Position numbers and translations under genes: made by a program | Shown here: one piece after another, positions 1 to 5,088 of the stretch | Numbering within the stretch: the stretch's first letter is position 1 | Layout of the letters: every line of letters begins with the position of its first letter | NCBI GenBank assembly: GCA_937860165.1 | Contig: CALMBE010000431.1 | Span: 1 to 5,088 of the forward strand | DNA length: 5,088 bases | Reading direction: 5' to 3' | Source of the DNA: an uncultured Planctomycetaceae bacterium | Lineage (GTDB): Bacteria > Planctomycetota > Planctomycetia > Pirellulales > Lacipirellulaceae | Notes under the pieces: model-generated | Told to the model about the DNA's origin: nothing | The model's input: the letters and a program-made list of their open reading frames with translations, nothing else | Database searches by the model: none

Positions 1-533
1 GCTAATACACTCCCCACCGTAGTGCCAATCATCGTGGCCAATACGGTTGTCAGTCCAATGAGCCCGTTGGCTACCGAGATGTGGCGCTCTTCGAGCATTT
101 CGGGGATGCTGCCTAGTTTGGCTGGTCCAAAGAGCGCGGCTTGGCACCCGATCAGCCCGAGAATCGCCAGCATGAACCACACATGCCCCCAACAAATGCT
201 GACAATGGCCAAGGCCATGATGACAATTTCAGCGGCCTTGCAGACGACAATTACGGTTCGCTTGCTAAACCGGTCCGCTAGATAACCCGCAGGTGCGGCC
301 AGCAAAATATAGGGGAGCACAAAGACGGCAGTGCCCAGGGCCAGAATGCGACTGACTTGGCCCCCCTGAAAGTAATCCTTGCCAATTCCGATCACCAGCC
401 AGCGCAAGATGTTATCGTTAGTGGCCCCCAGCAACTGCGTTAGCAGCAAGCCCAGGAAACTTGGCGACAGCAATCCACGTGGATCCTTCTGGTATTCGCT
501 CGTGGAATTATTTGTCGCAGGAACGCTGTGCAT
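1..533 (-). CDS. MFS transporter, LplT-like (5' part, continues beyond left edge)
   Basis: This is the N-terminal 177 residues of a major facilitator superfamily inner-membrane transporter; the rest lies outside the window. After a polar N-terminus come a first membrane helix with GATNDNILRW at about 36-45, a second at about 63-82, the MFS loop 2-3 motif GYLADRFSKRTVI at 83-95, a third helix at about 93-115, a fourth at about 117-135 ending in FGPAK (135-139), and GSIPEML before a fifth helix. The FGPxKxGxxPE signature and the ND pair in helix 1 are typical of lysophospholipid transporters (LplT). In many bacteria such domains are fused to an acyltransferase and acyl-ACP synthetase (Aas-like), but whether that is so here cannot be seen. 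The ATG at 533 was chosen because it puts about 20 polar residues before helix 1. No clear SD precedes it and the frame stays open some way upstream. It diverges from the gene at 710. The family call is good; the substrate is inferred. Confidence 0.85.
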   Translation of the reverse strand, partial: MHSVPATNNSTSEYQKDPRGLLSPSFLGLLLTQLLGATNDNILRWLVIGIGKDYFQGGQVSRILALGTAVFVLPYILLAAPAGYLADRFSKRTVIVVCKAAEIVIMALAIVSICWGHVWFMLAILGLIGCQAALFGPAKLGSIPEMLEERHISVANGLIGLTTVLATMIGTTVGSVL

Positions 534-709
534 TGAGTATAAAACGGGGGAAATCGGTGTGAGTTGCTGTTGAACACGACACTCTACTGTACCGTAAACA
601 AAGGTTTTTCTCCAATCGCAATCAGGATTGTTGGCTTCCATATCCTGCCGCGGACTTTGATTTGCCGTTCCCAAGACTGGTAATCGGGAAGTAGATTGCT
701 GACACCGGT
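534..709. other. Divergent intergenic region between transporter and prepilin-peptidase-like gene
   Basis: This 176-bp gap must hold the promoters of both divergent genes. On the minus strand, TTGGAG and TACAGT with about 18 bases between them could form a weak sigma-70-type promoter for the transporter. No convincing promoter or SD site is seen on the plus strand. Open frames crossing this gap on the minus strand look like antisense shadows of the downstream gene. Confidence 0.3.
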
Positions 710-1297
710 GTGATTCAACAGGATTCTTTGTTCGGTATCAATGAAATGACCATGCAAGTGATTGCCGTGCTCAACCTGGACTTGCTGACGGCCATCTGGC
801 TGGGCTTGATCGGGGCCTGCATCGGCAGTTTTCTGAATGTGGTTGCGTATCGGCTTCCCTTGGGAATGTCGGTGGTCTGGAAACCCTCGCACTGCCCCCG
901 CTGCAACCACCCGATTCGAGCCCGGGACAATGTGCCCGTCTTGGGGTGGTTGTTGCTCCGAGGAAAGTGTCGTGACTGTCAGGCTCCGATTTCCCCGCGT
1001 TACGCAATTATCGAAGCGCTCATGGGGCTGGTTTTTTTCGGGCTGGCCTACCGAGATTTGATCGGAAGCAACGCCAACCCCACGTTCGACCCACTCGCCG
1101 AGCTCCCAGGAACTACGAATCCCTTACCGGAGTTGCCTTGGGCAGCAATTGGCGCCTACGTTTTTCATTGCCTGCTGGCGTGTGCCTTCACGGTACTAGT
1201 TTTGTTGCGACTGGATAGGAACCTCTCATCAAAGAAACTCGGTGCGTGGAGTATTGTGATATTACTGGCGTGGTGGTTGCCTGAACTTTTGGCATGA
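710..1297 (+). CDS. Prepilin-peptidase-like membrane protein (A24 N-terminal domain), catalytic part missing
   Basis: This 195-residue membrane protein resembles the N-terminal half of type IV prepilin peptidases (PilD family), bifunctional enzymes that cleave and N-methylate prepilins at the inner membrane. Visible in order are a hydrophobic helix at about 23-45 running into the family hallmark [12 protein letters not shown] (39-50), the cytosolic zinc-binding loop with CPRC (62-65) and CRDC (87-90), DNVPVLGW (73-80), [13 protein letters not shown] (94-106) beginning the next helix, and further helices at about 147-167 and 178-192. Full enzymes usually have 220-290 residues and two catalytic aspartates, the second in a GxGD motif. 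Here RLDRN (167-171) could hold the first Asp, but there is no GxGD and the protein stops early, so peptidase activity is doubtful. The first possible start is GTG 710; ATG 746 or ATG 752 are equally plausible, and none has a good SD site. No pilin or secretion genes are adjacent. Confidence 0.8.
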   Translation: MIQQDSLFGINEMTMQVIAVLNLDLLTAIWLGLIGACIGSFLNVVAYRLPLGMSVVWKPSHCPRCNHPIRARDNVPVLGWLLLRGKCRDCQAPISPRYAIIEALMGLVFFGLAYRDLIGSNANPTFDPLAELPGTTNPLPELPWAAIGAYVFHCLLACAFTVLVLLRLDRNLSSKKLGAWSIVILLAWWLPELLA

Positions 1298-1349
1298 CTA
1301 GTTAACGAGAATCTTGCGCAAGGATAGGGGAATTGCGACGTTTCTTTTT

Positions 1350-1440
1350 GTAGCAGGCACACTCCGTGTGCCGTAGCAGCACTTGAGAAAAGCACAGCGT
1401 TTTGGCAGGACCGTGACGGCACACGGAGTGTGCCTACTAC
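1350..1440. repeat. Inverted pair of 25-bp GTAG-hairpin repeats (REP/BIME-like)
   Basis: The two arms, 1350-1374 (plus) and 1416-1440 (minus), match at 24 of 25 positions in opposite orientation across a 41-bp spacer. Each arm is itself a hairpin, GGCACAC-TCC-GTGTGCC (7-bp stem, 3-base loop; 1356-1372, and the complement at 1418-1434). It is preceded by GTAG plus two bases (GTAGCA or GTAGTA). A conserved GTAG 5' of a hairpin, arranged as inverted pairs, is the layout of REP/BIME elements associated with REP-associated tyrosine transposases (RAYTs). In the left arm GTAGCA also recurs just after the hairpin (1373-1378). The structure is plain in the sequence; the REP identity is inferred, and no transposase gene is in the window. 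Confidence 0.8.
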
Positions 1441-1502
1441 AATGCGAGAGAAATTGCAGTTCTCCTGCCGCGGAAGCCAGGGCTGTTCAGTTTTTCAAGA
1501 TG

Positions 1503-1596
1503 GGGGTGCCATGGCCACGGCGGTACTCCGTTGTGGCCATGTTTTCTCGACTATTCACATGCCCACGCCGGAGTACCAGCGTGAGCATGGCACCCC
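1503..1596. repeat. Inverted pair of 39-bp GGGGTGCC-hairpin repeats with compensatory changes
   Basis: The arms are 1503-1541 (plus) and 1558-1596 (minus), separated by 16 bp, and match at 32 of 39 positions in opposite orientation. Each begins with GGGGTGCC and folds into a hairpin of 14 base pairs with a TACT loop (1510-1541 in the left arm, loop 1524-1527; 1558-1589 in the right arm). All seven differences between arms fall in the stem and keep pairing. One is a G-C to C-G swap, another G.T to C-G, and the rest interchange Watson-Crick and G.T pairs. The G.T pairs are valid only on the strand that reads GGGGTGCC, so the element has a direction. The sequence differs from the pair at 1350-1440. 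Confidence 0.8.
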
Positions 1597-1693
1597 AATA
1601 CGAGTAACTGATCGGCCTTGCCATATCGCCCGAAAAATCACACATTGAGCTTTCTAGAGCTTTATTAGCTGAGTCTTCCTGCCGATTTGAATA

Positions 1694-2776
<1,083 letters not shown>

Positions 2777-2782
2777 TTAGTC

Positions 2783-2848
2783 CGTCATTCCTGCGCAGGC
2801 GGGAATCCAGCATTCAGGGCATGGATTCCCGCCTGCGCGGGAATGACG
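2783..2848. repeat. Inverted pair of 27-bp ATTCCCG...CGGGAAT repeats
   Basis: The arms at 2783-2809 (plus) and 2822-2848 (minus) match at 26 of 27 positions in opposite orientation with a 12-bp spacer. Each arm starts CGTCATTCC and contains a hairpin of the form ATTCCCG-CGCAGG-CGGGAAT. The single difference turns a C-G stem pair into T.G in the left arm. Repeats with an ATTCCC...GGGAAT core (such as neisserial dRS3) and closely similar CGTCATTCCCGCG sequences are known as dispersed repeats in several bacterial groups. The pair lies between the divergent starts of hemB and the gene at 3017, so it may sit inside or beside their promoters. Confidence 0.85.
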
Positions 2849-3016
2849 TGTCAAGCGAATTTTTCAAAGTGAATTCCCAGACTCCCTTAGTTAAGTTCGA
2901 GGAGGACACGGGTATTCGGACTTCCATTATTGAACCTCCCGGACGTAAAATCCATGGGCACAACGGTAGCTTTCTTAAAACTCCCCATTCCAGTTAGTTC
3001 CTCGCGATTCATTACT

Positions 3017-3445
3017 ATGTCTGTAACAGAGCCAAAAATGGCGCTCGGGGCCTTTGAATTCCGACCGGCACTGGTAAAAGTGACTGGCAAACCACCACTC
3101 GCAGAGTGGAAGGGGCCACTGCAATTCGCCATTTGGTGTCAACGAGCAAGTCCCTGGTGGATCGGCGATATGATCAATCGGGGAGAAGATTTGTTCGGCG
3201 AAGAATTTGGCGAGGCTTGCGGCGATACACTCTCAACAGAGATGGTGAGTCGCTACGCCTCGGTCGCCAGGAGAGTTCCTCCCCAGAATCGACATGCCGA
3301 TCTCTCGTGGTCGGCACATGCCGCGGTTGCCCGTTTGCCCCATGATTTGCAGCGGAAGTTTCTGGCCGATGCCGCTCGCCATGGCTGGAATAGTGATGAC
3401 CTTCGCAAGCAAGTGCAAAGTTTTTTGAAATCTCAAAAGAGTTAG
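3017..3445 (+). CDS. Small conserved protein resembling the LmbU-like family
   Basis: This 142-residue soluble protein has no membrane segment or signal peptide. From memory of the family, its pattern resembles a conserved region shared by LmbU-type regulators and many uncharacterised actinobacterial and planctomycete proteins: FEF followed by a short strand (13-22), PLAEWKGPLQFA (27-38), WWIGDMINRGEDLFGEEF (47-64), an RYASVARRVPP stretch (79-89), LSWSAHAAVARLP (96-108), and FLADAARHGWNSDDLRKQV (115-133). LmbU is a DNA-binding activator of lincomycin synthesis; DNA binding here is only an inference. ATG 3017 is preferred because it leaves a short N-terminus before FEF, but TTG 2930, ATG 2954 and ATG 3038 are in frame and no SD fits clearly. 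A GGAGG at 2901-2905 is too far upstream to use. The permease begins 54 bp downstream on the same strand, so the two may be cotranscribed. Confidence 0.65.
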   Translation: MSVTEPKMALGAFEFRPALVKVTGKPPLAEWKGPLQFAIWCQRASPWWIGDMINRGEDLFGEEFGEACGDTLSTEMVSRYASVARRVPPQNRHADLSWSAHAAVARLPHDLQRKFLADAARHGWNSDDLRKQVQSFLKSQKS

Positions 3446-3499
3446 CAAATCGGCTCCTTGCGCAGCAACGATTACCATTATTAGCTCACGGGGCGATTC

Positions 3500-4258
3500 A
3501 TGCTCTATCCTCTTTCCGACATCCTGCTGCTAGGGGTCATCATGACTCTCGGCAGCATCATTCAGGGTGCTGTGGGATTTGCATCGGGTCTGTTGGGAGT
3601 TCCGTTGCTCGTTTTATGCGGGTTCTCCTTGCCCGAGGCGGCGATTATCAATCTCGTGTCGACGAGTGTGCAGAACTTCACGGGGACTTGGAAACTGTGG
3701 GAGCACGTCCGTCTAAATGAAATGGTTCTTCCCACGGCTATTAGGTTGGTGACGATTCCCTTGGGAACCTATGCCGTGTGGATGGTCGATCAGCGCGTCG
3801 GCCTGCCACAAATCAAGCAACTGGTCGGAGTGTTGCTCCTCGTGATTGTCTCCCTGTTATGGGGCTGCCAAGTACAACGCCGAGAAAGGCTGAACCTGTT
3901 TTGGCAGTCCCTGGCGTTTTCTACCTCGGGATTCTTGCTAGGTTTTGCCTCAATGGGGGGAGCGCCGCTAGTGCTCTATGTGAATGCCCTGACCTGGAGC
4001 GTAGCCCGAGCAAGGGCCTTTCTGTTCTTTTGCTCCGCAGTGGGGCAACCCTTGGGGGCTTGGTTCTTGTGGTGGAAGTTTCGCGATGAATTCTTCACCC
4101 CAGCCTGTTCCACGTTGGTAGTGCTTCCGGCCATCTTTGCTGGACTATGGATCGGACTCCATTTGGGAAGCCGGCTCTCCTTGGCCCTCTTTCGCAGGTT
4201 GACCATCGGCTTGATTGCAGCAACGGCAATCGCCGCCATTTGCGCGCCATTTTTTTGA
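3500..4258 (+). CDS. TauE/SafE family permease (probable anion exporter)
   Basis: This is a 252-residue polytopic inner-membrane protein of the TauE/SafE (DUF81) family, whose studied members export sulfite, sulfoacetate or related organic anions. It shows about eight hydrophobic segments, near 7-31, 34-55, 77-95, 106-122, 137-160, 173-193, 205-224 and 234-250. The family's internal duplication is visible as two related glycine-rich motifs: QGAVGFASGLLGVPL (22-36) in the first half and GFLLGFASMGGAPLVLY (144-160) in the second. Length is normal for the family. The ATG at 3500 is the natural start because helix 1 follows at once; the preceding CACGGGG is at best a weak SD. It lies 54 bp after the LmbU-like gene, with no obvious terminator between them, and converges on the 50-residue gene whose stop is at 4295. 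The substrate cannot be read from the sequence, and no sulfur-metabolism gene is adjacent. Confidence 0.87.
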   Translation: MLYPLSDILLLGVIMTLGSIIQGAVGFASGLLGVPLLVLCGFSLPEAAIINLVSTSVQNFTGTWKLWEHVRLNEMVLPTAIRLVTIPLGTYAVWMVDQRVGLPQIKQLVGVLLLVIVSLLWGCQVQRRERLNLFWQSLAFSTSGFLLGFASMGGAPLVLYVNALTWSVARARAFLFFCSAVGQPLGAWFLWWKFRDEFFTPACSTLVVLPAIFAGLWIGLHLGSRLSLALFRRLTIGLIAATAIAAICAPFF

Positions 4259-4294
4259 CGGTTGAAGGAGCTCGAAAGTCCGTAATCGGTTCGG

Positions 4295-4447
4295 CTACCC
4301 CCAGAAAGGCTCTTCGCCACAAGCGGGACATGCCAGACGCCGCTGTTGCTCTTCGTAGAGCATACGCAGGTCTTCAAGGGCCGACTTATCGACTACCGGG
4401 GCCGCGTCAAATTCGCAATGCGATTGTTCGATAGAATCTTCCGCCAT
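4295..4447 (-). CDS. 50-residue protein with C-terminal CPACGEE motif, unknown function
   Basis: I do not recognise this gene by name. It encodes a 50-residue acidic soluble protein: a polar N-terminus (MAEDSIEQSH), a helix-prone middle, KSALEDLRMLYEEQQRRL (21-38), and a C-terminal CPACGEEPFWG with one CxxC pair (Cys40, Cys43). A single CxxC could supply half of a zinc site, through dimerisation or with Cys11 and His10; this is an inference. The start at 4447 is well supported: GGGGAG lies about eight bases upstream, the best SD in the window, and a plausible promoter lies further upstream. An extension to ATG 4516 would begin within the -35 box and run through the promoter, so it is unlikely. 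The gene converges with the permease, leaving 36 bp between their stop codons. Start signals and composition argue it is real despite its size. Confidence 0.7.
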   Translation of the reverse strand: MAEDSIEQSHCEFDAAPVVDKSALEDLRMLYEEQQRRLACPACGEEPFWG

Positions 4448-4455
4448 CGCAGTAT

Positions 4456-4461
4456 CTCCCC
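4456..4461 (-). promoter_or_regulatory. Shine-Dalgarno site of the 50-residue gene
   Basis: On the minus strand this reads GGGGAG, about eight bases before the ATG at 4447. It is the only well-placed SD in the window and decides the start of this gene over the ATG at 4516. Confidence 0.6.
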
Positions 4462-4487
4462 GAAGTCTATAAAAGCTTACAGACCGC

Positions 4488-4516
4488 AGCATACATGTTC
4501 GTCTGTACACCGTCAA
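4488..4516 (-). promoter_or_regulatory. Putative sigma-70-type promoter of the 50-residue gene
   Basis: On the minus strand TTGACG (4516-4511) is followed after exactly 17 bases by TATGCT (4493-4488). The -35 matches consensus at five of six positions and the -10 at four of six. A start near 4481 would leave a leader of roughly 35 bases carrying the SD site. Confidence 0.45.
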
Positions 4517-4700
4517 GAGACTTTGTCTAGAAAATCAGGTTGTGAGCCGAATTAGTGGGCAAACTCGCAAGTTCTTGGAGCTAACCAGAATCTCAAGTGA
4601 TAGTGAATACTTTTCCGCCAAAAAGAAGGCCGCGCAAGTTGGGTTATACTACCTATGCGGACTTTATCGATTATGTTACTGCTTTAGGAGCTTCTAGTTT
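4517..4700. other. Intergenic region with a possible relic reading frame
   Basis: Between the promoter of the 50-residue gene and the stop codon at 4701 I see no intact gene. On the plus strand, the frame covering 4597-4700 contains TTYADFIDYVTALG, which resembles the YADYVDYV peptide at the right edge (minus strand). It runs without a break into the antisense of the next gene, so it is probably a fragment and not a functional gene. A second plus frame ending at the TAG near 4695 is open for about 75 codons but has no ATG and no recognisable content. Confidence 0.35.
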
Positions 4701-5088
4701 CTACTCCATCGCAGATTTCGCCGCTTTGCTGACAAGTTCGTTGTCGTCACGACTGAGTTTTTCCATAACTTCGTCCCGCCGAAAATCTCTATTCTGTCGC
4801 ATTATCTCGGCAGCGTACATACGGCCCCACCATTGTTCCTGCGACGCTAACTCAGAAAGGTGCTGTTGAGCTTCGGGCAAAGCCTTTTGGAATTGCTCTT
4901 TAGAACGATGCTTCTTATGCCAGATTGCGTTGTTGACCATGTGCTCTGCCAGAAGTATATCTGAGTTCGGCCGATCAGCCCGATTGAAGACCAGCAAAGC
5001 ACGTCCTGGCGACCGCTCAAAAATATATTTGACAAACCCACTGGGAATGTCTTTATTATTACGCACATAATCTACGTAGTCCGCATAG
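4653..5088. repeat. Short imperfect inverted duplication reaching the window edge
   Basis: Plus-strand 4653-4676 and the reverse complement of 5065-5088 match at 20 of 24 positions, including an unbroken run of 11 (CTATGCGGACT). Both translate in the same register to related peptides, YADFIDYV and YADYVDYV. The match touches the right edge, so its true length is unknown. Confidence 0.5.
4701..5088 (-). CDS. HEAT-like conserved protein (C-terminal part, starts beyond right edge)
   Basis: The last 128 residues of a larger protein are visible; the frame is open to the window edge (YADYVDYVRNNKD), so the true start lies outside, and the GTG at 5066 is unlikely to be it. The visible part has FVKYIFERSPGRALLVF (18-34), ILLAEHMVNNAIW (44-56), then paired amphipathic helices: a polar Gln/Glu-rich helix (about 64-82), WWGRMYAAEIMRQN (86-99) and RRDEVMEKLSRDDNELVSKAAKSAM (103-127). 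Helix-turn-helix units with alanine-rich faces and a terminal NELVSKAAKSAM resemble HEAT-like repeat ends, which usually mediate protein contacts. I see no enzyme motif and no membrane segment in this part. The ends of the frame fit a real gene: the stop is followed by unrelated sequence and nothing better lies on the opposite strand. Function is unknown. Confidence 0.7.
   Translation of the reverse strand, partial: YADYVDYVRNNKDIPSGFVKYIFERSPGRALLVFNRADRPNSDILLAEHMVNNAIWHKKHRSKEQFQKALPEAQQHLSELASQEQWWGRMYAAEIMRQNRDFRRDEVMEKLSRDDNELVSKAAKSAME

Larger units (their letters stand above)
1298..1693. other. Repeat-bearing intergenic region between convergent genes
   Basis: This 396-bp stretch lies between the 3' ends of the prepilin-peptidase-like gene (plus) and hemB (minus). 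I see no credible gene in it; the short open frames here cross the repeats and resemble no protein I know. It holds a perfect 10-bp palindrome, CTTGCGCAAG, at 1313-1322, and two inverted pairs of hairpin repeats, listed separately. There is no classical GC-hairpin plus T-run terminator for hemB at 1597-1693, so the repeat hairpins may limit convergent read-through; that role is an inference. Confidence 0.7.

Noticed and set aside
584..910. Minus-strand open frame crossing the divergent gap and the prepilin-peptidase-like gene.
   Set aside because: It covers the conserved [12 protein letters not shown] and first CxxC coding region antisense, and its product is low in recognisable content.
1383..1648. 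Two overlapping plus-strand open frames of about 70 codons in the intergenic repeats.
   Set aside because: They run through both hairpin repeats and have no SD or family resemblance; the DNA is explained by the repeats.
1640..1693. AGCT-rich stretch downstream of hemB as a possible terminator.
   Set aside because: The possible stems are only four to five pairs and no T-run follows on the minus strand.
2887..3132. Minus-strand 81-codon open frame opposite the start of the LmbU-like gene.
   Set aside because: It overlaps the better-supported plus-strand gene and has no SD or recognisable motif; its second half lies over intergenic DNA. Probably an antisense shadow.
3976..4377. Minus-strand 133-codon open frame opposite the permease 3' end.
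   Set aside because: It is antisense to well-defined transmembrane coding sequence and to the internal-repeat region; no motif of its own.

Overview
The window looks like ordinary chromosome from a planctomycete, probably Pirellulales. This is an inference from the protein style (hemB, the LplT-like transporter, a zinc-finger prepilin-peptidase relative, small family proteins), sparse Shine-Dalgarno (SD) sites, short transcription units on alternating strands and hairpin-rich intergenic repeats. No rRNA, tRNA, CRISPR array, insertion sequence or phage gene is visible.

Layout from left to right. (1) The 5' part of a minus-strand MFS transporter of the lysophospholipid-transporter (LplT) type, running off the left edge. 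(2) A divergent plus-strand gene for a short prepilin-peptidase-like membrane protein that keeps the CxxC...CxxC domain but lacks the GxGD catalytic motif. (3) A 396-bp space between convergent genes, holding two different inverted pairs of hairpin repeats. (4) Minus-strand hemB, porphobilinogen synthase, complete with both active-site lysines and an Asp-type metal loop. (5) A third, unrelated inverted repeat pair just upstream of hemB. (6) A plus-strand small protein resembling the LmbU-like family, followed 54 bp later by a TauE/SafE permease, possibly as a two-gene unit. (7) A convergent minus-strand 50-residue protein ending in CPACGEE, with the clearest promoter and SD site of the window. 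(8) The C-terminal part of a minus-strand HEAT-like protein running off the right edge.

The genes do not form one pathway. Heme synthesis, phospholipid or solute transport, anion export and a prepilin-processing relative sit next to each other as independent units.

The most unusual content is the repeats. Three unrelated families occur within 1.5 kb, each as a head-to-head inverted pair whose arms are themselves hairpins. In the pair at 1503-1596 the differences between arms are explained by compensatory or G.T-preserving changes within each hairpin, which points to selection on a folded single strand (RNA or ssDNA). The pair at 1350-1440 has a GTAG tetranucleotide 5' of each hairpin, as in REP/BIME elements mobilised by REP-associated tyrosine transposases. 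A short inverted duplication, YADFIDYV at 4654-4677 against YADYVDYV at the right edge, suggests a relic gene copy. I see no strong evidence of a new multi-gene system.
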